NCBI GenBank assembly: GCA_036186865.1
Contig: AP025069.1
Coordinates: 20,397,859 to 20,461,858, forward strand
DNA: 64,000 nucleotides
DNA from: Eustoma russellianum
Taxonomy: Eukaryota > Streptophyta > Magnoliopsida > Gentianales > Gentianaceae
Direction of reading: 5' to 3'
Shown: in pieces, positions 19,540-31,051 of the stretch
Position numbering within the stretch: the stretch's first letter is position 1
Layout: every line of letters begins with the position of its first letter
Notes under the pieces: generated by a model
What the model was told of the DNA's origin: nothing
What the model saw: the letters and a program-made list of their open reading frames with translations, nothing else
Databases searched by the model: none
Position numbers and translations under genes: made by a program

Positions 19540-21880
19540 TTTTCGGCCTATTTTCCTTACGAACATTCTGAGCAAAGTTTGTACCCGGATTATCGCCACA
19601 CGTTTGGGTACGCTGTTACCAAAATTAATTTCGCCGGAACAAACAGGATTCCTACCTGGACATGATATCTCCACGCAAGTTTTAATGGCGCACGAAATGG
19701 TTCATATGCTAGATAAAGATGGTTCCCAATTATGCCTGAAGCTGGATATGATGAAGACATTTGATCGAGTAAGCTGCGAGTATCTAGAATTGTTATTGCG
19801 AAGTTTGGTTTCTCCAATTTATTTATTCGGATAATCATCAATCACTTACGTGCCACTACATTATTGGTTTTGATAAATGGCCAACCTTCAGTGTCTTTCC
19901 GACCATACAGAGGTGTCAAGTAGGGTGATCCGTTGTCCCCATTGCTCTTTATTCAGTCTTCGGAGGGTTTCAGCAGAGGCTTAAAATCACTGGTTGCCTC
20001 TGGCGCAATACAGCCATTTCACCTAGGACGGATTCCATTTGCTATTACTCACTTGGCGTACGCGGATGATCTGCTTATTTTTCTGCGTGGTACACAATGC
20101 AATTTACGAAGATTTCACTCTTTCTTAAATTTGTATGAAACTGCATCTGGTCAAAAGGTTAACTTTCATAAGAGCAGTTTCATCTCTTCTGCCAACATCC
20201 CGGCGCATCAACGTCGAGCTTTTCAGGAAATCTTAGGCATGCGGATTACTTCTCTACCTTTTCGGTACCTTGGTTCATATCTCCATAAAGAAATTAATCG
20301 TTCCATGTATTGTACTTCTCTGCTGCAGCATATTGATGATCGTCTGCATGGCTGGCACTCCCGCCTTCTCTCTTCGGCAGGCTGTTTAGTGTTATTACGT
20401 TCAGTGATCTCAGCGCTTCCGCTTCATATTCTTGCAGCAGGTGGTTTACCAAAGTCTGTCATCAAAATGATCAACAGAAAGATGGCAGCATTTTATTGGA
20501 GAAATCGGCATCATTGGGTTGCATGGTCAACAATTACTTCGCCTATTGAAGAAGGAGGCTTGGGCCTTCGAGATCTTAGCATGTTGCAGAAGGAATATCA
20601 CTACAGAATTTGGTGGTCATATCAGCATCATGACACGCTCTGGAGTAAATATATGCATATTAAATATGGCAGGAGAGGGGATTATCGCCCACGACTACCG
20701 GATTCACCGTTTTGGAGACTAATATGTCGTATACATGATACCTGCATTTCTTGGACGGCAGGTTCAGGTTCGCATCTTACATGGACACCAACGGCCTCTA
20801 GCGAATTTTCTCTGAAGTCTGCTTATGATATTTGTTGTCTCAACGCCAACACTACTCTCTGCTAAATTTATTTGGTTCAAGCGTCATTCCCCATCCACTA
20901 AGCTATTACTTTGGCGCCTCTTCCATTCTGCTATGCCATTTGAAGACTATATTGGTCGCTATTCTGCGGCGCGACCCACACAATGTCCTTTCTGCAAGAA
21001 ACATTCGGCCACGGTGGATTATGTATTCCTTTACTCTAGCAGTATTTGACACATATGGAATTTCTTTGCCTCTGAGTTACATGGTATACCCCCCATCTCT
21101 TTGCGACTGCGTCAATACCTGTTATCCTGGTGGTATCGCTCCACATCTTCGTCTCTGTTTGGGATTTTAAAAATTGTTGTCCCAGCCATTGTTGTTTACA
21201 ACATATGGCGCACCTACGCCAAGTTAGCATATGGAGAATCCGCATCCTTTTCTCCATCTGCACTTCGTGCTTCCATACATTATGATATTGACATGTGGAT
21301 CCAGACAATACAAGGATCCAAACTTGTGGCAGGACCACCATTTTATCTTTCATGGATTCCTTATATTAGATCCCCATGCCTACAAGTTGTTCGATGGCAA
21401 ACTCCACCTTCTGGTAGGTTAAAGTTGAATATTGATGCGGTAGTTGGCAGGCACTACGCATCAGGCGGAGCTATTTTGCGTGATCACTTAGGTACCTGTG
21501 TGGGAGCGCTTTCTTTTTGCCTGCCTCCATGTACGCCTCTTACAGCGGAGATTCAGGCCGCGGTCTTTGGTTTGCTATACTTTCTTCCCTTTTATCGCTC
21601 AATCATAATAGAAACTGACTGTACTCAAATGCTGTCTTGACTGCGGCAACCACAGTCTGTCTTTGGTAACTATCATCTCAGGCTCTTACAGACATTACTT
21701 TATCATCATCGTCTGGAATTTACTCACACATATAGAGAGGCCAACATGGCGGCTCATTACCTAGCCCAGCATGCAATGATGTTTCCTCAGACAAACTACT
21801 TCACCCGCCACAGTCTGCCGTCAATAGTACATGGTACTATCACTTTGGACCTCACTTCAGCGAACTTGCGTACCCCTTGA
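19540..21880 (+). pseudogene. LINE ORF2 part 2: RT, zinc-binding segment, RNase H
   Basis: Resumes the RT interrupted at 14479. Blocks: LLPKLISPEQTGFLPGHDIS, CLKLDMMKTFDRVS, SPLLFIQSSEGFSRGL, the catalytic LAYADDLLIFL (about 20056), GQKVNFHKS, PFRYLGSYLHK and EEGGLGLRDL. Then comes a CPFC...H segment of the zf-RVT kind (about 20985) and an RNase H domain with LKLNIDAVVGR, GGAILRD, TAEIQAAVFG and IIIETDC (21390-21640), ending with YREANMAAHYLAQ. Stops or shifts occur near 19834, 19920, 20865, 21049 and 21640. The long frame 19933-20865 is the best preserved part. Confidence 0.88.
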
Positions 21881-21881
21881 G

Positions 21882-22367
21882 TTTCTGGTCTTCCATATGG
21901 ATTGGCACTCTTTCGTTTTCTCTGTCTGTACCTCGATGGGTACAGGCAGACTCGGTATGATTTGTATTCCCTCTGTCTTCTGCCTTTTCTTATGTCTCAT
22001 ATGCCTGAGTGACCCAATATCTTATTTCTTTTATGCATGGATGAGACCACACCTTCGGCTGGCATTCATCAATGACACTGGTGTTTTTTTCAACGGAATG
22101 AAGCTAAAACATCAAGCTTGGGTTTTTCTGGTCTTCCATATTGATTGGCACTCTTTCGTTTCCTCTGCCTATACCTTGGTGGGTACAGACAGACTCGGTA
22201 TGATTTGCATTCACTCGGTCTTCTGTCTTTTCTTATGTCTCATATGCCTGATTGACCCAATATCTTATTTCTTTTGTGCATGGACGGGATCACACCTTCG
22301 GCTTGCCTTCATCACCGACGCTGGTGCATTTTTCTACGGAATGAGGCTGAACCATCACGCTCGGGAT
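21882..22367 (+). repeat. 243-base tandem duplication in LINE 3' UTR
   Basis: Bases 21882-22124 are repeated at 22125-22367 with moderate divergence; both start TTTCTGGTCTTCCATAT. A partial third start follows. The open frame across it (21831-22607) is a by-product of the duplication in non-coding sequence, with no recognisable domain. Confidence 0.85.
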
Positions 22368-22487
22368 TTTCTGCGGCTTCCCTATCATCCGTTTCCTCAA
22401 TGTTATATGTGGATTGTCCGATTTTTTATTTTACACTGTAACGCCTATCAATACTCCAAGTATATAAATATGTACGCTTTTTCCTTC

Positions 22488-22668
22488 GCCAAGGTTTTAT
22501 CCACAAGGGTGGTTTTACTTGGCAATGTTTTAATGCGGCATATCATATATGACTTGGATGTTGATAACCATCTCCTTCTTTGTGCGTTATACTTTCATAC
22601 GATGTAATAAGGTATTCCTCCGCCATAAGTGAGGCCTTATGCTAATAAAATCTCTCATTCCAAAAAAA
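22488..22668 (+). other. LINE copy 1 3' end with conserved stem-loops
   Basis: A nested hairpin at 22488-22523 has outer arms GCCAAG/CTTGGC and inner arms CCAC/GTGG; it recurs in copy 3 (33283-33318, opposite strand). A terminal stem-loop at 22617-22634 (CCTC/GAGG around CGCCATAAGT) recurs in copies 2 and 3. Then come AATAAAA and a run of eight A. These are likely the signals recognised by the LINE reverse transcriptase and for polyadenylation. Confidence 0.7.
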
Positions 22669-22722
22669 ATGTATATATGTATGTGTGTGTACATATATAT
22701 ATGCATATATATATTTTTTTTA
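22669..22722. repeat. TA/TG microsatellite between LINE and tubulin retrocopy
   Basis: An alternating TATATATG/TGTGTGTA stretch separating the A tail of the LINE from the T run (A tail, minus strand) of the tubulin copy. Confidence 0.85.
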
Positions 22723-24290
22723 AACACAAAAAACAAACATCACATAAACAGAATGACAGTCTGAAACACAAACAGTCAACACCAATGAGAACATTTGGCT
22801 TTCACAAACAACACTTTCAACATTTGAAAATAGAGGGGCTCAGTACTCGTCGCCCTCATCCTCATCTCCTTCAGCAGACTCAGCACCCACTTCCTCATAG
22901 TCTTTCTCCAGTGCAGCCAAATCCTCCCTAGCCTCAGAGAACTCGCCTTCCTCCATGCCTTCACCCACATACCAGTGAACGAACGCACGCTTAGCATACA
23001 TCAAGTCAAATTTGTGATCAATCCTAGAGAACACCTCATCAACGCTGGTGGAGTTGGAGATCATGCAAACAGCCCTCTGAACCTTGGCCAGGTCTCCACC
23101 GGGTACCACAGTTGGTGGCTGATAGTTAATGCCACACTTGAATCCAGTTGGGCACCAATCAACAAACTGAATAGTTCTTTTGGTCTTGATGGTTGCCACA
23201 GCAGCATTCACATCCTTTGGCACCACATCACCTCTATACATCAAGCAACAGGCCATGTACTTGCCATGGAGAGGATCACACTTAACCATCATGGAAGATG
23301 GCTCAAATGCAGTTTTGGTAATCTCAGCAACAGAGAGCAGCTCGTGGTAAGCTTTCTCAGCTGAGATCACTGGAGCATATGATGAAAGCATGAAGTGAAT
23401 CCTTGGGTATGGAACCAGATTAATTTGGAATTCATTCACATCCACATTCAATGCACCATCAAACCGCAGCGATGCAGTCAAAGAGGAAATCACCTGAGAA
23501 ATCAAGCAATTAAGATTGGTGTAGGCAGGGCGTTCAATGTCCAAGGATTTACGGCAGATGTCGTAAATAGCTTCGTTATCCAGGAGAACAGCAACGTCAG
23601 TGTGCTCCAGAAGGGAGTGAGTGGACAACATAGAGTTGTAAGGCTCAACCACAGCAGTTGAGACCTGAAGTGAAGGGTAAATGGTGAAACCAAGCTTGGA
23701 CTTCTTTCCATAATCAACAGAAAGCCTTTCCAGCAAGAGCGAGCCCAAACCGGATCCTGTTCCACCACCAACAGCGTGGAAAACCAGGAAACCTTGCAGG
23801 CCGGTACAGTTATCAGCGAGCTTCCTAATCCTATCCAGGCACAAATCCACAATCTCCTTTCCAATTATGTAGTGGCCGCGAGCGAAGTTGTTAGCGGCAT
23901 CTTCTTTTCCGCTAATGAGCTGCTCAGGATGGAAAAGTTGACGATATGTTCCGGTCCTCACTTCATCAATGACGGTAGGCTCCAGATCAACAAATATAGC
24001 ACGAGGTACGTGTTTGCCTGCACCGGTTTCACTGAAGAAAGTGTTGAAGGCATCATCTCCGCCTCCAACAGTTGCATAACTCGGCATTTGTCCACCGGCT
24101 GGATGCCGTGTTCGAGGCAGTAGAGTTCCCAACAGGCGTTTCCGACCTGAATACCGGCCTGTCCGATGTGGATTGAAATGCACTCTCTCATTTTTCCTGA
24201 TTAGCGGATTGAAAGATGAGAATTGAAAGGTGAAAGAAGAACCGATGAGGTCACTGGAGGCGTGTATGAAGACGTCTCCTGGATCTGAAT
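22714..24290 (-). pseudogene. Alpha-tubulin processed pseudogene
   Basis: The coding stretch 24191 to 22840 (minus) is a full-length alpha-tubulin with no introns, 1352 bases, one short of the 1353 for 450 codons plus stop. It starts MRECISIHIGQAGIQVGNACW, has the tubulin signature GGGTGSG and the acidic end EGDEDEGDEY. One base is missing near 24095 (codon about 33, after HGIQP), so the start codon frame ends early and the remaining 415 or so residues are in another frame. Unusual substitutions appear at normally invariant sites (for example KCDPLHGK, NLNCLISQ). 5' and 3' UTR-like sequence and a T run at about 22714-22721 (an A tail on this strand) support retrocopying of an mRNA, probably by the neighbouring LINE family. 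Plant alpha-tubulin genes normally have introns. Confidence 0.9.
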
Positions 24291-24403
24291 AGAATGAGAA
24301 ATAGATATGAGAAACAAGACTATATGTGTGCATATATATATATGTGTGTATATACATGTGTATATATATATATGTATATATTTATAGCATATAAATTATA
24401 TGA

Positions 24404-24491
<88 letters not shown>

Positions 24492-24504
24492 CTGTGTATA
24501 TATA

Positions 24505-24557
<53 letters not shown>

Positions 24558-24565
24558 GTACGTAT
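24291..24565. repeat. TA/TG/CA compound microsatellite
   Basis: Long runs of TA broken by TG runs (24405-24445 TA, 24446-24470 TG, then mixed), ending in four TATG/TACG units. It separates the tubulin copy from the 5'-truncated end of LINE copy 2. Open frames across it are repeat artefacts. Confidence 0.9.
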
Positions 24566-25336
24566 CCTAGGCCATTCAACTTCTTCGTGTAAAAGGGATC
24601 AGTATAAGGATGCGCAGACATTGCATCATGCCAAGGATACTGCAGCAGCTTCTCTGCCTTCAAAATCATTTGTGTCACACATTGCACAGAGGTGGACACC
24701 GAGAAAGCATGATGTGAAAACGGTTAATGATGCACATCAGTCAGACGAGCATCAACATAACGGAAGGGTTCCCATGGTACGTCAATTTGATTATGCGGAA
24801 ACAACATTAAATCCTACAACAGTCGACAGCCTTGCTGAGGCAGAGTCTCAGTAGCAGAATGTGGGTGTGAATGAAACGGAGCGTATTAACCTGGACGAGC
24901 TCGCACAAGCTACTCCACACCGTGATGCCTTAAATGATCAGCATCATCTTATAGAGGAAATTTCCGCTCATTAGGAGTTAACGCGATTACGTTGTTCATC
25001 TGCAACGTTGCAACCTTCCTTGGTTGAGAAGGTTGATCCAACGCTCTTGCCTTCCTCTGACTCAAAATTACATTATGCAGTGCCGTAGACTCGACAGAAT
25101 TGCGTTCAGCGGTGCTAGAGGTGGCAAGGGTGCTATCTGCTATGCCGCCTATGGATGACGGAGGCCCCAATGTTACACATCTAGATGTTTCCCTTGCGGT
25201 CGATAACTTATTGAAGGTCCGTACTCAACGCCCTCGACGTCAGAAAAGTGACATGCCTGTTGCACCACCTTCTTCTATTGTTACTCGGGCTGCAGTGCTA
25301 TGTTCAACAACTACCACCTCCGATCCTGCTCAATGA
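24566..25336 (+). pseudogene. LINE copy 2 ORF1, C-terminal part
   Basis: The first recognisable residues, LGHSTSSCK, are the end of the ORF1 zinc knuckle; everything before is missing. What follows is low-complexity, acidic, poorly conserved ORF1 tail with stops near 24854, 24975 and 25088. No DUF4283 domain remains. Confidence 0.65.
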
Positions 25337-25339
25337 ATG

Positions 25340-28251
25340 TCTTACTCTGGAATATACGATGTATTCAGACCTCTTTCGTTCGTCTTCAGTCATTAACTTG
25401 GCAGTACAAGCTACATTTATTGGTGTTAATTGAACCAAAGCTTAGAATTGCGCGCTTAGAACATTATCGCTTATAATTAGGGTTCTCTCATGCATGTTCC
25501 TCGGATGATGGTCATATTTGGATCATGTGGCGGAATTCTTTTATGGAGATTTTGAATGTTAGGCACGGTATTCAAAACGTGTCTTTAAATATTTGATGGC
25601 TATCATCTCGTCAGGAATTCTGGTTTGCATCGGTCTATGGCCGTGACACAGTGGCGGCACGAAAGCCATTATGGCAGGATTTGATGGTGTTTCAAGAAGG
25701 AGTGACGCAGTCATGGCTAATAGGAGGGGATTTTAACACTTTCTTATCGTTGGATGATCATAAGGGTCTCTCTACACCCGCGCAACCTACACTAACTGAT
25801 TTTAAGCAGTTCGTCGAATCGTCTGCGTTGCTGGATTTATCTTTTCAAGGATCAAGATTTACTTGGTCAGATGGCAGAGGCTTGGGTAGAGTATGGCGTA
25901 AACTAGATCGCTTTATGAGTAACGCAGGGTTCTTGAATATCTTTCAAAAGAACCAGGTTAAGCACCTCCATCGTGCAACTTTTGATCATGTGTCGTTGCT
26001 TTTAACTTGTGAAGCGGCCATTTCTACAGGACCAGCAGCTTTTCGCTATCTGGAGGCTTGGCTGACCCATGCAGATTTTGATTGCTATGTTCAAACACAT
26101 TGGCGCTCATATCCAACAGTAGGTGGAATGTACGGTTTCTATGATAAGTTAAGCAGGCTAAAGTCTGATATGCGAGCATGGAATCGACATGTCTTTGGCA
26201 ATATCTTCTCTGATTTACTTGCAGCAGAGGAAGAGATCGTGCAAGCAGAAAAGACATATGATTCCTCTATGTCGGATGTCGCCAGAGAGACATATCATCA
26301 AGTTAAAGCCAGGCTTTTAATGCTACAGCGACATGCCAATCTTTTCTGGAAACAGAAAGCTAATATTAAGTGGCTTAAAGAGGGAGGTTCTAATTCTTCT
26401 TATTTTCATCAGTCAGTGAAGATCAAGAGACATCGTCAAACACTCGTTAGTAATTGCCGCCCTGATGGAACAACGTGTGAGGATGAGCAGGCCATTCAAG
26501 TAGAAGCTGTCCGATTTTATCAGGACTTATTTGTTGAGGAGCCCACTAGTGATCATGATTCTATATTGCAGTATATACCTTGTGAGTTGTCGGATTCTGA
26601 TAATGATTCACTGCTGGAGATGCCGCAGATGGATGAGGTACGGGCAGCGGTATGGAACCTCAGTCCGTCTAGTGTAGTGGGCCCAGATGGATTCACAGGT
26701 TCTTTTTATAGGCATTTCTGGGAGGAGATATGATTAGATGTATTATTAGCGGTTCAGGAGTTCTTCTTGGGCATTACAATGCCCAAAGCCATGGCAGCTT
26801 CATTAGTTTGTTTACTCCCAAAGGTTGCTAATCTGGCTATGTTTGCTGATTATCGTCCAGTTTGTTTGACAAATTCTTGTCCAAGGTGGTTACCCGCATT
26901 ATATCCACTCGGCTGAAAATTCTGTTGCCGCGCTTGATTTCGTTGGAGCAGGCAGGATTTATGTCAGGGCATGGAATTTCAGAGTTAATCTTGTTGGCAA
27001 AAGAAATGGTACATATCTTAAACCGTCAGTGTCGTGGGGGACAAGTCATGATTAAGCTAAACATGGCTAAGGCGTTCGATCGTGTTTCTTGGCAGTATTT
27101 GGAAAAACTTTTATTGGCTTTTGGATTTCATCAACGTTTTGTCAGAATTATTATGAACAATTTGTCCGCCACACATTGTTCGGTTTTCGTCAATGGTCAG
27201 CCGTGCGGTTTCTTCAGGCTGACTAGGGGTGTTAAACAGAGCGATCCCTTGTCACCGTTGTTATTCATTATGGCGTCGGAGGGGTTTTCACGAGGCATAA
27301 CCTCTTTGTTTCAATCTGACATTTGCGAGGGTTTCATGGTGGTCCAACGCAGGTGGTTTCTTACCTTGGTTTTTCTGATGATTTGTTAATATTCTTGAAT
27401 TGTCCAATTGCCAGCCTGAGCAGTTTTAAAGTATTTCTAGAGCAATATCAGCGTGCATCCGAGAAGCTGGCCAATTATCACAAAAGTCAAATGGTAGCTG
27501 GAGAGGAAGTATCTTTGCAACGAGTAGCTACTGTATTGAATATACGAGTCACTGAGTTGCCTATTAAGTACTTGGCTTCTTTTCTCTTTAAAGGTGTCAA
27601 CAGCTCACGCTATTGTGCGGCTCTCGTGGCTCACTTTGATGTGCGTTTAGCAGGATGGTCACAAAAACTACTAAGCATGGCAGGTAGATTGGCTCTCATT
27701 CAGTCGGTACTTACTACTATGACGTTACATGTCATGGCTGCAGCAAAATTACCCAAGAGTGTCATAGCGGAATTGAATCGTAAAATTTCTAATTAGCATC
27801 ATTGGAGAGCTTGGGATGCCGTGTGTTGTCCAAAGGAAGAGAGAGGTCTAGGGCTTTGTAATCTTAGTGCTTTGCAACAAGCATATGAATGTAAATTATG
27901 GTAGCTGTATCACACATCATCCTCCTTGTGGTCGAGGTACTTGCGGCAAAATCAGGCGGACGGCAAGGAATGCATGCGCAGATTTAAGATTCAGCGGATT
28001 GGAGAAGATTATGTCGCATTAACTCGTTTTGTTCTTTACATGCAATGGAATCATCCGAGGGACTAATGTGGGAAAATGAGAACTGTTTCAGCCTGCGGCT
28101 TGCTTATGACACTTGTCGCATCTGAGGTATTCAGTTCACATGTGCTCGTTATATTTGGTGGCCAGGTACAGCCTATACGGGACAAGTTTTTCTTTGGCGA
28201 CTTTGGTTTAATGCTCTTCTGTTTCCAGATAATCTCAACATATGGCTTGTG
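25340..28251 (+). pseudogene. LINE copy 2 ORF2: endonuclease and RT
   Basis: Endonuclease remnant (IGGDFNTF, GSRFTWSDGRGLG, RKLDRFMSN) joined to the linker FWKQKANIKWLKEGGSNSSYFHQ and the RT start (VVGPDGFTGSFYRHFW) in one 360-codon frame, 25651-26733. RT continues at 26862-27389 (LEQAGFMSGHGIS, IKLNMAKAFDRVSW, GVKQSDPLSPLLFI) and, after a frameshift near 27330, at 27323-27796. The usual YADD catalytic motif reads FSDD here (about 27375), so the active site is altered as well as the frame. It is interrupted by the insertion at 28252, inside the sequence leading to the zinc-binding segment. Confidence 0.86.
28247..28251 (+). other. Target-site duplication TTGTG (left copy)
   Basis: TTGTG precedes TGTTAGG at 28252 and recurs at 31374-31378 after CTCAACA. 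Removing 28252-31378 rejoins the LINE frame (IWLV then PSPTCCVFC), which aligns with copy 1 at the same place. Confidence 0.85.
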
Positions 28252-28640
28252 TGTTAGGTGCAGCAATTGTCCCGTGGCGTATAGGCCGTGTAGGCCAAGT
28301 CGCAGTCGAATGTTGTGGGTGCTTGTGTGTACTGAATGCACGATAAGGCTAGGGTATGCGCATCTCTTATCACCAATTGGTTTTGGGAGAGTTGGTAGCG
28401 AATGAGGCCCTACAACTGGTATCAGAGCCAAGGTCACAAGTTCGATTCCCAGCAGGAGAAATTTCTGAGGGGGAGATTGTTGGGTGCAGCAATTGTCCAG
28501 TGGCGTGTAGTCCGTGTAAGCCAAGTCACAGTCGAATGTCGTGGGCGCTTGTGTGTACTGAATGTACTATAAGACTAGAGTATGTGCATCTCTTATCATC
28601 AATTGGTTTTGGGAAAATTGGTAGCACATGAGGTCCTACA
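28252..28640 (+). mobile_element. TRIM-like mini retroelement (163-bp LTRs, 63-bp interior)
   Basis: Two direct 163-base repeats, 28252-28414 and 28478-28640, both TGTT(A/G)GG...CCTACA, roughly 85% alike by eye. The 63-base interior has a primer binding site TGGTATCAGAGCC (28417-28429), a GTTCGATTCCC motif resembling a tRNA B box, and a purine tract GAGGGGGAGAT ending at 28477. It is non-autonomous and has no open frame. No target duplication of its own flanks both LTRs. Confidence 0.85.
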
Positions 28641-28652
28641 ACTGATACCACT

Positions 28653-31006
28653 TGTAGGACCTACAAGGTACCACTAGAAGGGGGGTTGAATAGTGGGTGC
28701 GGAAAATTTGGTTTTTAAAATGTTTTGATCCAAAAACCCAACTTCTGAAAACGGTTTCTGTTTTCAGGCCCTATTTTGCAACGTTTGAAAAACTAGGTTA
28801 CATGCCTTCAAAAATTATGAAATTTGGAGAGATTGTAGTCTCAGATGTTTTGAGTATCTCCTAAAAATTTCATATCAACATTCAACCTTTAACCCTTTGA
28901 AAACACGTTTGTGGTCAGATTGCGCAAATCTGTCAGAAACGGTAGTCTGATTTGAAAACTTTATTCCGATTAAACCGTGGATCCAAATAGTCTGAAAATT
29001 TAATGACAAACCCCTTACTATATTTATTTAATTAGGTTGAGACAGTTTTGAAAAATTCCTTTGGGAAGTATGTCAAATACGTTCAAGTTTTCAACCTTTG
29101 CAAGTCTGAAAATCAGATTGCACTAGTCTCAGAACTATTGACGTTTGAATGATTTATACTTGTCCAAAAGGGTTGAAACTTGTGTCAAATGAAACTTAAT
29201 AGGTGTGGCTATGTTTCTGAAAAGTTTGGTAATTTTTGCAAGTTCTTTGATATTTTTACTAGTGCAATAAAAACGACGCAAAGTGCTGGAAACTGAAAGT
29301 AAAATGTTGAAAGCAATAACAACGAGAATTTTATATTGGTTCGGTTAACACAACCTACTCCAATCTTTGAGGACACCTTCCTCGGTTATCACTAATCACA
29401 AAATAACACCTTAACACAAGGGTTGCTGGAGTTACACACCAACTCCACCCTTAAACAAACGATACAAGCAATCACACCGATCACGAACACCACCACCGAA
29501 CGAATAAAAGATTGATCACACCTTGATCAACCATTTACAACAATGAGCGTGTATGGTGGTCTATACAAAGCCTATTCAATATATTTGAATATAAGAACAA
29601 TAGTCTTGAGAGAGAAGAAGAAAGAAAGGTAGAAGAAGAAAGTAGAAGACACTTTTTGCACTTGAGAGAATATGAGAATTTGTCTTGCTTTTGTTTGCTA
29701 CATCTCTTCTCCTTTTTAATCAAGTTGGCCGCCCTCCTCTAGGGTTTTCTTCACCTTGAGAATTCTCTTTTAAGTCCTTGAAAGAATGCATTGCATAGAT
29801 GCGATATCAACTTGCTTACTTGGCACAACTTGATTGGATGAATGTCTTGGCTTTGCTTACTTGACACTTCATCATTGGATGAGTTTTGTCATCATTTAGT
29901 GGCTGTAAAAATCTGAGAATAAAATGAAAAACATAAAAATCAGCCATCTCATTTGTATCACATGCTGACATTTTCAGCATGTGCTAAATCATTTCAAGAC
30001 TTTGAAATGTTGCCATATTACTACACATTAATCCCTTGAATATTGAGAAGCAAATTAATCACCATTAAGGCAGTAAAAATCGGCCATATTAACACACACA
30101 TGCTGAATTTTCAGCATGTGTTATATTTGTGACATAGTTTGAAACATTACTTTGTGTAGCTCCCACCATTATGTCACTAACCTTTTGTAGTCCATTCTTG
30201 ACCAATCAAGATGCCAACTAAGCTCTAGATAAGCTCCATCAAGGCTGAGTAGGCGCGTGAATTGAGCTTGAACATGTGCTGAATTTATTTTTGTAAACTT
30301 TGTAAAATAGTGCACAATAATTATACACATATGGTATATTCCAATCAGCCCTAAATTGAATATTCTAGAACATTTTAGTATGTATTGAATATGTAAAAAG
30401 TGTCTAGATACATGTTACATGTCATGCCAAGAAAACGTTCCATGTGTCGTGTTCGTAGAAAACCGAATTTTCGACTTTTATCGATTTCGCGATTTTTCTC
30501 CGATTGAATTCAAAATTTTTACACATGTTGTATATATTATGTCACACATAATATACATAGAATAACGTGAATATTTAGCTCTAAAGATTGAATAAAGTGG
30601 CACCCCATGTGACAAAAATGTTGAATTTGAAATCTCCACAATTTGGCCTTAATTGTGGGTGATTTGTGTGTGCCAACATGGAATGATTTTATGGCTGAAT
30701 ATACCATGTAAGCCACAAAATTTGTGGCCATTTTTGAAGTATAGGGTCTAGGCATCTATATATGGCAAGTACGTGACACGTTGGCGAAGTTTCGGTAGTC
30801 ACCCGATACGACAATTTTTGGTTTAGAACCTTGTAACGTGTCGTAATAATTTTGTTATCACCATGACTTATATCATATGATATAAGACGTGAATATACTC
30901 ATAAATATGAGGTAAGTATAGTGGTGTGACGTTAACGTACGTTCGTAAAATATATAACGTGTCGATAGTACGTTGGAATATATGTGTATAGTGCCTTTAA
31001 AAAATC

Positions 31007-31051
<45 letters not shown>

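Larger units (their letters stand above)
11535..22668 (+). mobile_element. Plant L1-type LINE, copy 1 (split by copia)
   Basis: It has a GC-rich 5' leader, ORF1 (DUF4283 and zinc knuckle), ORF2 (endonuclease, RT, zinc-binding segment, RNase H), a 3' UTR with a 243-base tandem duplication, a conserved 3' stem-loop and a short A run at 22661-22668. A copia element inserted at 14480 with TTTTC duplicated (14475-14479 and 19540-19544). Removing the copia element and one TTTTC restores the RT block across the junction (SDF then RPI). Both ORFs carry several stops. Confidence 0.88.

Noticed and set aside
21831..22607. 258-codon frame with hydrophobic segments suggesting a membrane protein
   Set aside because: It lies in the LINE 3' UTR and arises from a 243-base tandem duplication; LINE copy 2 and 3 do not share it as a coding unit.
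22840..24357. Functional alpha-tubulin gene
   Set aside because: A missing base near 24095 separates the start codon from the body, and introns are absent; unusual changes at conserved residues.
24294..24854. Long frame rich in Tyr, Ile, Val and Cys
   Set aside because: Product of TA/TG microsatellite; only its last part overlaps real LINE ORF1 sequence.
28431..28452. Possible tRNA gene or SINE from the GTTCGATTCCC word
   Set aside because: No A box, cloverleaf or SINE body; it lies in the 63-base interior of the TRIM-like element.
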